A DNA stretch of 64,000 nt from Billgrantia sulfidoxydans. GTDB lineage: Bacteria > Pseudomonadota > Gammaproteobacteria > Pseudomonadales > Halomonadaceae. Both the position numbers and the translations under genes were made by a program. Shown piece after piece: positions 27,759-38,772 of the stretch (positions within the stretch are counted from its first letter, which is position 1; every line of letters begins with the position of its first letter). The notes under the pieces are model-generated. The model was not told the origin of the DNA and ran no database searches. It saw nothing but the letters and a program-made list of their open reading frames with translations. The DNA lies in the NCBI RefSeq assembly GCF_017868775.1, contig NZ_CP053381.1:4278001-4342000 (forward strand), written 5' to 3'.

Positions 27759-28571
27759 ATGACGAACGACCGCCCCATTCCCAACGTTCTCAGCATCGCC
27801 GGCTCCGACCCCAGCGGCGGCGCCGGCATCCAGGCCGACCTCAAGAGCTTCTCGGCCTTGGGCGCCTATGGTACCAGCGTCATCACCGCGCTGACCGCGC
27901 AGAACACCCGCGGCGTGCGCGGCGTGCACCCGGTGCCGGTGGAGTTCATCCGCCTGCAGCTCGACACCCTGCTCGACGATGTCGCCATCGATGCGGTGAA
28001 GATCGGCATGGTGGCCAGCCGTGAGGTGGCCGAGACCATCCGCGACGCGCTGCAGTCACGGCGCCCGCGCTGGATCGTGCTCGACCCGGTGATGGTGGCC
28101 AAGAGCGGCGATGTGCTGGTCGACGACGCCGGCATCGCCGCGGTGCGCGAGGTGCTGGTCCCGCTGGCCGACCTGATCACGCCCAACCTGCCCGAAGCCG
28201 CGGTGCTGCTGGCGAGCCCCACACCGGCCAGTCGCGACGAGATGCTGGCCATGGCGCCGGGCCTGGCGGCGCTGGGCGCCGCCGCCGTACTGCTCAAGGG
28301 GGGGCATCTGCGCGACGAGGGCTGCCCCGACCTGCTGATCGGCAACGGCGACCCGCACTGGGTCGAAGGCCCCCGGATCGGTACCGACAACCTGCATGGC
28401 ACCGGCTGCTCGCTCTCCTCGGCCATCACCGCGCGCCTGGCGCAGGGCGACACCCTGCCGCAAGCGATCGCGACGGCCAAGCAGTGGCTGGAGGCGGCAC
28501 TGACCGAGAGCCGGCGCCTCGACGTCGGCAGGGGCCGTGGCCCGGTGCACCATTTCCACCGTTGGTGGTAG
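27759..28571 (+). CDS. thiD: Bifunctional hydroxymethylpyrimidine/phosphomethylpyrimidine kinase
   Basis: Phosphorylates HMP twice to make the pyrimidine half of thiamine. 270 residues of the ribokinase fold: SIAGSDPSGGAGIQADLK near residue 11, TALTAQNTRGV near 43, VLDPVMVAKSGD near 107 and the anion-hole/base motif GTGCSLSSAI near residue 212. The start follows a short leader downstream of the yqaA start; no TPP riboswitch is visible in the 43-bp gap. thiS and thiG lie 15.6 kb away. Confidence 0.95.
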   Translation: MTNDRPIPNVLSIAGSDPSGGAGIQADLKSFSALGAYGTSVITALTAQNTRGVRGVHPVPVEFIRLQLDTLLDDVAIDAVKIGMVASREVAETIRDALQSRRPRWIVLDPVMVAKSGDVLVDDAGIAAVREVLVPLADLITPNLPEAAVLLASPTPASRDEMLAMAPGLAALGAAAVLLKGGHLRDEGCPDLLIGNGDPHWVEGPRIGTDNLHGTGCSLSSAITARLAQGDTLPQAIATAKQWLEAALTESRRLDVGRGRGPVHHFHRWW

Positions 28572-28652
28572 CGAAACGCGCCTTGCGCCCTGGCCGAGTG
28601 CCACCCATGCTGAAGTCTGTCCCGCCCGGCTCATCCGCGATGGAGAGACGCC

Positions 28653-29498
28653 ATGACCCAGACCTTGCTGTTCGCCTGCGACCTCTCGGCCGAGAACCGC
28701 GCCGCCTTCGCCCGGGCCATTCGCCTGGCCATCGAGAGCGGTGCGCGTCTTGACGTTATCCACGTACTCGACCCCTACCTTCCCCGCCGGGTGCTGCACG
28801 ACCTGGAAGAGGCCGTAGTGGCCGACATGCAGGCCATCCTGACCGACGTGCGTGAGGACTATGCGTTGCCGGAACCGAGCGTGATGCTGCAGACGGTGGC
28901 CGGTGTGAGCTATGCCGAGATCATCCGCGAGGCGCACGATCGCGAGGTGGACATGATCGTGCTCGGCTCCCACCGCAAGCGCGGCCAGCCCGACCTGGTC
29001 GCCGGTACCACCCTGGCGCGGGTACTGCGCAGCGCGCCCTGCCCGGTGCTGTCGGTTTCCCAGCCGGCCAGTCGCGACTGGCAGGAGATCCTGGTACCGG
29101 TGGATTTCTCGCTGGCCAGCCGCAACACCCTGCGCGAGACGCTCAAGCGCTTTCCCGAGGCCCGCCTGACGCTGCTGCATGCCTGGGACATCCCCGGCGA
29201 GCGCGAGCTGGGCTCCGACAGCGACTACGCGCGCTGGCGCGACCGCGAGGTGGAGCGCCTGCGCTGCCAGATCGAGCGCGAGACCGACCAGTTGATGGGC
29301 GAGCTCGACTGCGTGCCGGAGGTGGAGCTGGTGCTCGAACAGGGCGAACCGCTGGAGGTACTGCTGACTCAGCTGCGGCGGCGGGCGCCCGACCTGCTGG
29401 CACTGAGCTGCCGCGGCCAACTGGGTCGCCAGAGCCCGATCACCGAGGCACTGCTCGCCGAGCCGCATTGCGACATCATGCTGTGCCGCGCCTGGTAA
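28653..29498 (+). CDS. Tandem-domain universal stress protein
   Basis: 281 residues made of two UspA folds (about 1-145 and 146-281). The first has a nucleotide-site-like run LGSHRKRGQPDLVAGTTLARVL near 108 with LRSAPCPVLSV; the second ends in SCRGQLGRQSPITEALLAEPHCDIML with a weaker glycine motif. Tandem Usps act in stress survival by unknown chemistry. GGAGAG precedes the ATG. It is separate from TeaD. Confidence 0.88.
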   Translation: MTQTLLFACDLSAENRAAFARAIRLAIESGARLDVIHVLDPYLPRRVLHDLEEAVVADMQAILTDVREDYALPEPSVMLQTVAGVSYAEIIREAHDREVDMIVLGSHRKRGQPDLVAGTTLARVLRSAPCPVLSVSQPASRDWQEILVPVDFSLASRNTLRETLKRFPEARLTLLHAWDIPGERELGSDSDYARWRDREVERLRCQIERETDQLMGELDCVPEVELVLEQGEPLEVLLTQLRRRAPDLLALSCRGQLGRQSPITEALLAEPHCDIMLCRAW

Positions 29499-29559
29499 CA
29501 CTCACTGTCGGGCGTGATACCCTTTCGGCCAGCTCATGGTCAGAAAGGGAAACCCGCCT

Positions 29560-29997
29560 ATGAAGGCCCTGATACAGCGCGTGCATCGCGCCAGCGTCAC
29601 GGTGGAAGGACGCCGAGTCGGCGCCATCGACCACGGCCTGCTGGCCCTGGTGGGGGTGGAGAAGGGCGACGACGAGGCCGCCGCCGAGCGGCTGCTGCAC
29701 AAGCTGTTGCGCTACCGGGTGTTCAGCGACGCGGCGGGCAAGATGAACCTCGACCTGCAGCAGGTCGACGGCGGGCTGCTGCTGGTCTCGCAGTTCACCC
29801 TGGCCGCCGATACGCGCAAGGGGCTGCGGCCGAGCTTCTCCAGCGCCGCACCGCCGGCCGACGGCGAGCGGCTGTTCCACTACCTGCTCGACCGCGCCCG
29901 GGCGGCCTGGCCCCGGGTCGAGAGCGGCGAGTTCGCCGCCAACATGCAGGTCGAGCTGATCAACGACGGGCCGGTGACGTTTCTGCTGGAGAGTTGA
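29560..29997 (+). CDS. dtd: D-aminoacyl-tRNA deacylase
   Basis: Proofreading hydrolase that removes D-amino acids and glycine mischarged on tRNA. 145 residues with the classic [15 protein letters not shown] start, the active-site motif SQFTLAADT near residue 77, and the Gly-cisPro motif in [11 protein letters not shown] at the C-terminus. The start was moved to the Met of MKAL, the canonical length. The stop lies 79 bp from the convergent yheS. Confidence 0.96.
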   Translation: MKALIQRVHRASVTVEGRRVGAIDHGLLALVGVEKGDDEAAAERLLHKLLRYRVFSDAAGKMNLDLQQVDGGLLLVSQFTLAADTRKGLRPSFSSAAPPADGERLFHYLLDRARAAWPRVESGEFAANMQVELINDGPVTFLLES

Positions 29998-30076
29998 AGG
30001 GGGCCTGTCCCCGGCGCCGCTCGCCAAGGCAAGGCAAGGCAGCCATTGGCGGCCGTAATGTCTTGCCCCGTGTCTG

Positions 30077-32029
<1,953 letters not shown>

Positions 32030-32107
32030 GCAGGCTCCAACTGGCAATTCAGGGGGGCGGTCGTCGCCTCCGCTCGATCTCGAGAGAGCCGCCGACGACA
32101 GCCGATC

Positions 32108-32632
32108 ATGAGTGACGATTCTACCGCAACCACAGCCGCGCTGCGGGCCGGGCTTGGCGCCGACCCGCTATGGGACTTCGCCCTGGCCTTCTACGCTCGC
32201 CCCGGCGTGGAAGCCGCCTGCCTGCGGCTGCAGGACGAAGCAGGGGTCGACGTGTGCGAGCTGCTGTGGCACTGCTGGCTGTACCGCCACGGCCTGACCC
32301 TGGCCGCCGAGCCCGTCGAACTCGAGGCCATTCGCCACTGGCAGTGCGAGGTCACACGACCGCTGCGCCGCCTGCGTCGTCAGCTCAAGGCCGAGGCCGC
32401 CTGCAGCCGCGGCGTCGCCGAGGTGCGCCGGCAGATCCAGCAGGCCGAGCTGGCGGCCGAGCGTGAAACCCTGGAGCGACTTCAGCGCCTGGCCGAGCAG
32501 GCCAGGGAGATCGCCCCTCTGCCCGCCCCCGCTAAAAGTCTCGAAATTTCTCTGGCAAGTCGCTGGAAATTACAGAAAAAAGCGCAACTTTTGGCAGTAC
32601 AAACCCTCGAATACCGCCTTGACCCTCTGTAG
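32108..32632 (+). CDS. TIGR02444 family protein
   Basis: 174-residue cytosolic protein with the family pattern LWDFALAFYARPGVEAACLRLQ near residue 20 followed by DVCELLWHCWLY. The rest is helical and Arg/Glu-rich with a predicted coiled coil at about 95-135. The role is unknown; homologues usually lie next to yheS in pseudomonads and Halomonas, as here. Its last codons contain the -35 element of the likely teaA promoter. Confidence 0.82.
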   Translation: MSDDSTATTAALRAGLGADPLWDFALAFYARPGVEAACLRLQDEAGVDVCELLWHCWLYRHGLTLAAEPVELEAIRHWQCEVTRPLRRLRRQLKAEAACSRGVAEVRRQIQQAELAAERETLERLQRLAEQAREIAPLPAPAKSLEISLASRWKLQKKAQLLAVQTLEYRLDPL

Positions 32633-32647
32633 GGGGCACGCTAGCCT
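32619..32647 (+). promoter_or_regulatory. Candidate sigma-70 promoter of teaA
   Basis: TTGACC (32619-32624) and TAGCCT (32642-32647) are 17 bp apart, giving a start near 32654 and an 80-nt leader. The leader carries a hairpin, GTAGCC/GGCTAC with a TTTTT loop at 32660-32676, which could influence translation or serve as an operator. The -35 lies inside the preceding coding region. Osmotic control is known for the H. elongata system; the mechanism here is inferred. Confidence 0.45.
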
Positions 32648-32733
32648 GAAAAAAGCTGTGTAGCCTTTTTGGCTACCGATGCCTGTTGATGTCGCTATTT
32701 TCACCGGGCCAAACCTGCGAGGAGAAGATAATA

Positions 32734-33750
32734 ATGAAGGCAACCAAGCTGTTGACCACTGCCAGTATCGGCGCAATGCTGTTCGGCATGTCGGCTGCCG
32801 CTCATTCCGCTGAATGGCGTTACGCGCATGAGGAATTCGAGGGTGACGTACAGGACGTATTTGCCGTCGCCTTCAAGGAATATATCGAGGAAAACTCCGA
32901 CCACACCGTACAGGTTTATCGTTTCGGCGAGCTGGGTGAGTCCGACGATATCATGGAGCAGACCCAGGCCGGCATCCTGCAGTTCGTCAACCAGTCGCCC
33001 GGCTTTACCGGCGCCCTGATTCCCGAAGCCCAGATCTTCTTCATCCCCTATCTGCTGCCCACCGACGAAGAGACCGTGCTCGAGTTCTTCGACGAGAGCA
33101 AGGCCATCAACGAAACGTTCCCGGAACTCTATGCCGAGCAGGGCCTCGAGCTGCTCAAGATGTATCCCGAAGGCGAGATGGTCGTCACCGTGGACGAGCC
33201 GATCCGCACCCCGGAAGATCTGCGCGGCAAGAACATCCGCACCATGACCAACCCGCTGCTCTCCGAGACCTACCGGGCCTTCGGCGCCACACCGACCCCG
33301 CTGCCCTGGGGTGAGGTGTACGGCGGCCTGCAGACCGGCATCATCCAGGGCCAGGAGAACCCGATCTTCTGGATCGAGTCCGGCGGCCTCTACGAGGTTT
33401 CCCCGCACCTGGTGTTCACCGGCCATGGCTGGTTCACCACCGCGATGATGGCCAACAAGGACTTCTTCGACGGCCTCTCCGAGGAGGACCAGGAACTGAT
33501 CCGCGAAGCCTCAGAAGCGGCCTACGACCACACCATCGAGCATATCCAGGGCCTGGCCGAAGAGTCGCTCGAGAAGATTCAGGAAGCCTCCGACGAGGTC
33601 ACCGTGACGCGCCTCGACGAGGACGAGATCCAGGCCTTCCGCGAGCGCGCACCACAGGTCGAGGAGCGTTTCATCGAGATGACCGGCGAGCGCGGCGAGG
33701 AGCTGCTCGAGCAGTTCAAGGCCGACCTGGAAGCCGTGTCAGGCGAGTGA
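32734..33750 (+). CDS. teaA: Ectoine/hydroxyectoine-binding protein TeaA of a TRAP transporter
   Basis: Periplasmic DctP-type receptor that captures ectoine for osmoprotection and recovery of leaked solute. 338 residues with a signal peptide cleaved near residue 25 (AHSA) and mature start EWRYAHEEFEG, where the tandem glutamates include the ligand-contacting Glu9 reported for H. elongata TeaA. The arginine of NIRTMTNPLLSETYRAFG and the aromatic region PTPLPWGEVYGGLQTG also fit. Similarity to the remembered H. elongata sequence extends over the whole length. AGGAGA precedes the ATG. Confidence 0.95.
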   Translation: MKATKLLTTASIGAMLFGMSAAAHSAEWRYAHEEFEGDVQDVFAVAFKEYIEENSDHTVQVYRFGELGESDDIMEQTQAGILQFVNQSPGFTGALIPEAQIFFIPYLLPTDEETVLEFFDESKAINETFPELYAEQGLELLKMYPEGEMVVTVDEPIRTPEDLRGKNIRTMTNPLLSETYRAFGATPTPLPWGEVYGGLQTGIIQGQENPIFWIESGGLYEVSPHLVFTGHGWFTTAMMANKDFFDGLSEEDQELIREASEAAYDHTIEHIQGLAEESLEKIQEASDEVTVTRLDEDEIQAFRERAPQVEERFIEMTGERGEELLEQFKADLEAVSGE

Positions 33751-33785
33751 CCCCGCAAGCACGGGCAACTTGCCGTGAAACGCAT

Positions 33786-33813
33786 GAAGGGGTAGCCGGC
33801 CGGCTGCCCCTTC
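33786..33813 (+). terminator. Long hairpin between teaA and teaB
   Basis: A 14-bp arm from 33786 (GAAGGGGTAGCCGG) pairs with CCGGCTGCCCCTTC with a single G-U pair; GTGTTT follows. It begins 36 bp after teaA. It could partially terminate or stabilise the upstream message, giving more binding protein than permease. The remaining 150 bp to teaB show no gene. Confidence 0.55.
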
Positions 33814-33964
33814 GTGTTTCCGGCCGGCGCGTTCCCCCGGCCAATCAGCGTTGAAGCCGGCACGCTCTTGCCGGGCTCATGTTGTTACCCTTTGGTGAGG
33901 GAAACACGCTTCACTATCTTGCGGGGGAGCCCCTTGCAGGCAAGTCCCCCAGGAGACCGGTCGC

Positions 33965-34543
33965 ATGACAGAAGAAGATTCGGAAAAGAACTACCGCTCC
34001 ACGCTCCCCGGCCCGCTTGGCATCGTCGACACCTGGATCAGCCGCGCCGAGTCGGCCATTCTGGCGCTGGGCGTTATCCTGATGGCACTGAACACCGTGG
34101 CCAACGTGGTCAGCCGCTTCGCCCTGGGCGAAAGCCTGCACTTCTCCGAGGAGATCAACCGCATCCTGATCGTGATGATCACCTTCGCCGGGCTCGGCTA
34201 TGCCGCCCGCCATGGCCGCCATATTCGCATGTCGGCGATCTATGACGCCCTGCCCACCGGGGGCCGGCGCGCCCTGATGGTCGTCATCTGTCTGTTCACC
34301 TCGCTGGTGATGTTCGTGCTCTGCTACTTCTCGATCGGCTATATCGAGACTTTGTATGGTCGCGGCCGCGTGCTGCCTTCACTGAGCATTCCGGTCTGGA
34401 TCATCTACCTTTGGGTACCCGTCGGCTTCACCATTACCGGCATTCAGTATCTGCTTACCGCCATCAAGAATCTCACCTCCCGTGACGTCTATCTGTCGAC
34501 CCATGTGGTCGATGGCTACAAGGATACCGAAACGGAAGTCTGA
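33965..34543 (+). CDS. teaB: Ectoine TRAP transporter small permease TeaB
   Basis: 192-residue DctQ-type subunit with four helices (about 28-50, 65-85, 107-127, 148-170) and the family motif [15 protein letters not shown] near 78. It joins TeaC in the sodium-driven carrier. Position between teaA and teaC, plus the tea-type order ending in a stress protein, identifies it. AGGAGA lies upstream of the ATG, and teaC follows after 24 bp. Confidence 0.93.
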   Translation: MTEEDSEKNYRSTLPGPLGIVDTWISRAESAILALGVILMALNTVANVVSRFALGESLHFSEEINRILIVMITFAGLGYAARHGRHIRMSAIYDALPTGGRRALMVVICLFTSLVMFVLCYFSIGYIETLYGRGRVLPSLSIPVWIIYLWVPVGFTITGIQYLLTAIKNLTSRDVYLSTHVVDGYKDTETEV

Positions 34544-34567
34544 CGCAGGGCGCGAGGAAACATCACC

Positions 34568-35851
34568 ATGACAACCATCATAGTCTCCATCATGATCGTG
34601 CTCCTGCTGCTGGGGTTTCCGATGATGATCCCGCTGGCGACGGCTGCCTTCGTCGGCTTCTTCATGACCTTCGGCGGCCTCGGGCAGATGGAAACCCTCA
34701 TCCAGCAGATGATGGGGGGTATTCGTCCCACGGCACTGATCGCCGTGCCGATGTTCATCCTGGCCGCCGACATCATGACCCGCGGTCAGTCCGCCGGGCG
34801 CCTGATCGATATGGTCATGAGCTTCGTCGGCCACGTGAAGGGCGGGCTCGCCGTCAGCACCGCCGCCTCCTGCACCCTGTTCGGCGCCGTCTCGGGTTCG
34901 ACCCAGGCCACCGTGGTGGCGGTGGGCTCGCCGCTGCGGCCACGCATGCTCAAGGCCGGCTACTCGGACTCCTTCACCCTGGCGCTGATCATCAACTCCA
35001 GCGACATCGCCTTTTTGATACCGCCGAGCATCGGCATGATCATCTACGGGGTCATCTCGGGCACCTCGATCGGCGAGCTGTTCATCGCCGGCATCGGCCC
35101 GGGGCTGCTGATCCTGGCGATGTTCTCCGTCTACTGCATCGCCTATGCCGTTCTCAACCATGTGCCCACCGAGCCCAAGTCGAGCTGGAGGGAGCGAGCC
35201 CGCGCCGTGCGCGACGCGCTGTGGCCGCTGGGCTTCCCGGTCCTGATCGTGGGTGGTATCTACGGCGGCATCTTCAGCCCCACCGAGGCCGCCGCCGCCT
35301 GCGTGCTGTATGCGGTGCTGCTCGAGTTCGTGGTCTTCCGCTCGCTGAAGCTGCCGGACATGTATACCATTGCCAAGTCCACCGGCCTGATCACCGCGGT
35401 GGTGTTCATCCTGGTGGCGGTGGGCAACGGCTTCTCCTGGATCATCTCGTTCGCCCAGATCCCGCAGACCCTGCTGGGGGCATTCGGCATCAACGAGGCC
35501 GGGCCGGTCGGCGTGCTGGTGGCCATCTCGGTGGCCTTCTTCATCGCCTGCATGTTCGTCGACCCCATCGTCGTGATCCTCGTACTCACGCCCATCTTCG
35601 CCCCGGCAATCTCGGCCTCGGGCCTCGACCCGGTGCTGGTGGGCGTGCTGATCACGCTGCAGGTGGCGATCGGCTCGGCGACGCCACCCTTCGGCTGCGA
35701 TATCTTCACCGCCATCGCGATCTTCAAGCGACCCTACTGGGAGGTGATACGCGGCACGCCGCCCTTCGTGTTCATGCTGATCCTGGCGGCGGCGCTGATC
35801 ATCATGTTCCCGCAGATCGCCCTGTTCCTGCGCGACCTGGCCTTCCGCTAA
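34568..35851 (+). CDS. teaC: Ectoine TRAP transporter large permease TeaC
   Basis: 427-residue DctM-type permease with about 12 helices that couples sodium entry to ectoine uptake delivered by TeaA. Family signs are LIAVPMFILAADIMTRGQ near 57, the FGAVSGSTQATVVAVG helix near 105, IPPSIGMIIYGVISGT near 153 and the C-terminal GSATPPFGCDIFTAIAI near 372. GAGGAAA precedes the start. teaD follows after 30 bp. Confidence 0.94.
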   Translation: MTTIIVSIMIVLLLLGFPMMIPLATAAFVGFFMTFGGLGQMETLIQQMMGGIRPTALIAVPMFILAADIMTRGQSAGRLIDMVMSFVGHVKGGLAVSTAASCTLFGAVSGSTQATVVAVGSPLRPRMLKAGYSDSFTLALIINSSDIAFLIPPSIGMIIYGVISGTSIGELFIAGIGPGLLILAMFSVYCIAYAVLNHVPTEPKSSWRERARAVRDALWPLGFPVLIVGGIYGGIFSPTEAAAACVLYAVLLEFVVFRSLKLPDMYTIAKSTGLITAVVFILVAVGNGFSWIISFAQIPQTLLGAFGINEAGPVGVLVAISVAFFIACMFVDPIVVILVLTPIFAPAISASGLDPVLVGVLITLQVAIGSATPPFGCDIFTAIAIFKRPYWEVIRGTPPFVFMLILAAALIIMFPQIALFLRDLAFR

Positions 35852-35881
35852 CGGACCGCCCGATACTGAGGAGTTGCTGAG

Positions 35882-36325
35882 ATGTTCAATCGCATATTGG
35901 TACCGGTGGACGGTTCGAAGGGTGCCCTCAAGGCGCTGGAGAAGGCCGTCGGCCTGCATCTGCTCACCGGCGCCGAACTCTACGTGCTGTGCGTGTTCAA
36001 GCACCACAGCCTGCTCGAGGCATCGCTCTCCATGGTGCGTCCGGAGAGGCTCGACATCCCCGACGACGCCCTCAAGGAGTACGCCACCGAGATCGCCGTG
36101 CATGCCAAGAGCGAGGCGGTCGAGCTGGGCGCCGACCCGGCCCGCCTGCGCGCCTTCGTCAAGGGCGGGCGCCCTTCGCGCACCATCGTGCGCTTCGCAC
36201 GCAAGCGGGAGTGCGACCTGATCGTGATCGGCGCCCAGGGCACCAACGGCGAGAAGAGCCTGCTACTGGGCAGCGTGGCCCAGCGCGTTGCCGGCTCCGC
36301 TCACTGTCCCACCCTGGTGGTGTGA
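35882..36325 (+). CDS. teaD: Universal stress protein TeaD, regulator of the ectoine transporter
   Basis: 147-residue single-domain UspA protein. It has the ATP-site motif G-2X-G-9X-G-S in [18 protein letters not shown] near residue 118, so it should bind ATP. In H. elongata the equivalent protein is encoded after teaABC and lowers transport activity when present; the same role is inferred from identical placement. TGAGGAG precedes the ATG. Confidence 0.92.
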   Translation: MFNRILVPVDGSKGALKALEKAVGLHLLTGAELYVLCVFKHHSLLEASLSMVRPERLDIPDDALKEYATEIAVHAKSEAVELGADPARLRAFVKGGRPSRTIVRFARKRECDLIVIGAQGTNGEKSLLLGSVAQRVAGSAHCPTLVV

Positions 36326-36428
36326 GCCTGCCGGGCGGGCAGCGTGCGGCAAGTGCGGAACCGGCCCCGCCCTGATAGAGTCCGAATACTGTTGCACGCC
36401 GCTCAATGACTAATCGATAGGACTCTGC

Positions 36429-37112
36429 ATGAAGACACTGCTGACTTCCGCCTCCTTGGTTGCCCTGGTGGCCACGACGCCGTTCGTTCTGGCCGCGCCG
36501 GAAACCGAGGACGAACGTCTCAGCTACAGCCTGGGTGTCGCCTACGGGCAGAGCATCGCCCAGGAATACCCCGAGCTCGACATCGACGCCTTCACCGATG
36601 CCATTCGCGACCTCATCGAGGGCAACGACCTGGCCATGGAAGCCGACGAGATGGCCGAGACCCTGAGCCAGTTCCAGCAGGATGCGCTGGCGGCGCGCCA
36701 AGCCGAGGCCGAGGAGATAGCCGAGCGTAACCTCACCGAGGGGCAGGCGTTCATGGAAGAGAACGCCGAGCGCGAGGAGGTCACCACCACCGACTCGGGC
36801 CTGCAGTACGAAGTGCTGGAGAGCGGCGATGGTGAGAGCCCCGGGCCGAGCTCCCACGTCGAAGTGCACTACGAGGGCACCCTGGTCGACGGCACCGTGT
36901 TCGACAGCTCCTTCGACCGCGGCCAGCCGCTGAGCTTTCGCGTGGACCAGGTGATCGAGGGCTGGCAGGAAGCGCTGCAGCTGATGAGCGTGGGCGACAC
37001 CTGGATGCTGTTCATTCCACCGGAGCTGGGCTACGGCGCCCAGGGCCAGGGACCCATCGGCCCCAACGAGACGTTGATCTTCCGCGTCGAACTGCTCGAT
37101 GTCGTGGAGTGA
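36429..37112 (+). CDS. Periplasmic FKBP-type peptidyl-prolyl isomerase, FkpA-like
   Basis: Secreted proline isomerase/chaperone. 227 residues: signal peptide to about residue 22 (VLAA), an N-terminal helical dimerisation domain with LSYSLGVAYGQSIA and a Gln/Glu-rich helix (about 75-110), then an FKBP domain with TDSGLQYEVL, VHYEGTLVDGTVFDSSFDRG near 147, VIEGWQEAL and FIPPELGYG near 200. Very acidic, as usual for exported proteins of halophiles. Confidence 0.93.
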   Translation: MKTLLTSASLVALVATTPFVLAAPETEDERLSYSLGVAYGQSIAQEYPELDIDAFTDAIRDLIEGNDLAMEADEMAETLSQFQQDALAARQAEAEEIAERNLTEGQAFMEENAEREEVTTTDSGLQYEVLESGDGESPGPSSHVEVHYEGTLVDGTVFDSSFDRGQPLSFRVDQVIEGWQEALQLMSVGDTWMLFIPPELGYGAQGQGPIGPNETLIFRVELLDVVE

Positions 37113-37122
37113 CGCCGGTCGC

Positions 37123-38157
37123 ATGCGCGTCGCGCCCCTGATCGCCGCCGGGCTGCTGCTGGCGTCCGCCGCGAACGCCGAGGAGCGCCTGCCGGAGCTG
37201 CCCCGTCTCGCCGTTGTCCCTGACGATACCAGCGTGATCGGCGTCTCCTCGGGCGGCTACATGGCCACCCAACTGGCCATCGCCTGGCCCGAGCGCTTCC
37301 GGGGCCTGGCCGTGCTCGCCGCGGGCCCCTGGAGCTGCGCCGAGGGCGGCCTGGGGCAGGCGCTCGGCCAGTGCATGTCGCTGCGCCGCGGGCGCCCCGA
37401 CCTCAACGCCCTGGACGTGCGCCGGCGCGACTATCAGGCGCGCGACCTGGTGGGCGAGGCCGATGACATTGCCGAACTGCGCGCCTTCGTCTGGCATGGA
37501 GAGGCAGATGGCGTGGTAGATCCCTCGCTCGGCGGTGCGCTGGCCGAGCAGTTGGCCGGCTGGCTGAACGACCCCGAGGAGCAACTCAAGGTGGTGCAGT
37601 CGCCCGATGTCGGCCACGGCTGGCCGATCGAGGCCGATGAGCGGATCCCGCCCAGCTGGCTGGCCCCGTGCGGCAGCGGCGGCGGCTCGCACATGCTGGC
37701 CTGCGGCCTGGATATCGCCGGCGAGGCGCTGGCGTGGCTGCATGGGTCGCTGGAGCCGGCGCAGCCCATTTCGCCGGCCCGGTTGCTACGCTTCGACCAG
37801 GCCCCCTTCGACGCCCGCGGCCTGGGCGATGTCGGCTACGTGCTGGTGCCGGAGGAGTGCGAGGCGGGAGGCTGCGGCCTGACCGTGGCGCTGCACGGCT
37901 GCGGCATGACCGAGGAGCAGATCGACGAGGCCTTCGTACGCTACAGCGGCCTCAACGAATGGGCCGCGGCCAACCGCCGCGTCGTGCTCTACCCTCAGGC
38001 CAGCCCCAGCCTGGCCAATCCTCAGGGCTGCTGGGACTGGTGGGGCTTCGCCGAGAGCACCTGGCAGCTCGATCCGTTGCACGACACTCGCGAAGGCACC
38101 CAGGTGAAGGCGCTGATGGCCATGGTCGAGCGACTCGAGGAAGCTTCCGAGGAGTAG
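37123..38157 (+). CDS. Secreted esterase of the poly(3-hydroxyalkanoate) depolymerase-like family
   Basis: 344 residues with a signal peptide ending near residue 20 (ANA), then an alpha/beta-hydrolase core. The nucleophile is the second serine of GVSSGGYMATQLA near residue 42, with DVGHGWP as a candidate histidine region near 165. A second part contains LTVALHGCGMTEEQ and NRRVVLYPQASPS near 290, typical of PHB depolymerase-like esterases. I see no polymer-binding domain, so it may act on oligomers or another ester. Start chosen to avoid overlap with the isomerase gene 10 bp upstream. Confidence 0.75.
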   Translation: MRVAPLIAAGLLLASAANAEERLPELPRLAVVPDDTSVIGVSSGGYMATQLAIAWPERFRGLAVLAAGPWSCAEGGLGQALGQCMSLRRGRPDLNALDVRRRDYQARDLVGEADDIAELRAFVWHGEADGVVDPSLGGALAEQLAGWLNDPEEQLKVVQSPDVGHGWPIEADERIPPSWLAPCGSGGGSHMLACGLDIAGEALAWLHGSLEPAQPISPARLLRFDQAPFDARGLGDVGYVLVPEECEAGGCGLTVALHGCGMTEEQIDEAFVRYSGLNEWAAANRRVVLYPQASPSLANPQGCWDWWGFAESTWQLDPLHDTREGTQVKALMAMVERLEEASEE

Positions 38158-38178
38158 GTGCGGGCGGGGCTTGCGCCG

Positions 38179-38772
38179 CTAGCCGCCGAGCTCCTGCTCC
38201 AGCGCCGCACGCAGTGCATGCGGCGTCGGCGAGTAGAGTACCCGCTGCCGGATCGTGCCGTCACGATCGACCAGGTAGAGCGAGGAGCTGTGGTCGATGG
38301 TATATGCCATGGCCGAGTCGGGCGTCTCCACCCGACGCCACACCACGCCGTAGCGCTCGGCCAGCTCCTCGAGCTGGGCCTGACTGCCGGTGGCGCCGAT
38401 GAAGGCGTCGCCGAAATAGCCGACGTACTCGCCGAGACGCGCCAGCGTATCGCGCTCGGGGTCCAGCGACACCAGCAGCGGCACCACACGCCGCCGTTGA
38501 TCTTCGTCCAGCCCCTGCATCACCTGGCGCATGACCGACAGGCTCATCGGGCAAACGTCCGGGCAGTGGGTGTAGCCGAAGAACAGCACGGCCAGCTGGT
38601 CGTCTTCGAGCTGGGTCAGCGAAAAATCGCCCTGGGTCGAGGGCAGCTCCACCGGCCCGCCCTTCGGGCTGCCGTCGTCGGCCCGGTGCAGCTGCTGGTA
38701 GCCGAACAGCCCGCCAAGGGCCACCAGTATGACCAGCGCACCTACCGCCCCCCAGATACGTTGCCGCTTCAT
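38179..38772 (-). CDS. Sco1/SenC-family copper chaperone
   Basis: Membrane-anchored thioredoxin-fold protein that loads copper into cytochrome c oxidase. 197 residues: N-terminal helix at about 7-25, then the metal motif CPDVC with Cys70 and Cys74, and the conserved histidine in YTIDHSSSLYLVD near 158. Its start overlaps the stop of the upstream membrane protein by 4 bp. No oxidase genes are in the window. Confidence 0.93.
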   Translation of the reverse strand: MKRQRIWGAVGALVILVALGGLFGYQQLHRADDGSPKGGPVELPSTQGDFSLTQLEDDQLAVLFFGYTHCPDVCPMSLSVMRQVMQGLDEDQRRRVVPLLVSLDPERDTLARLGEYVGYFGDAFIGATGSQAQLEELAERYGVVWRRVETPDSAMAYTIDHSSSLYLVDRDGTIRQRVLYSPTPHALRAALEQELGG

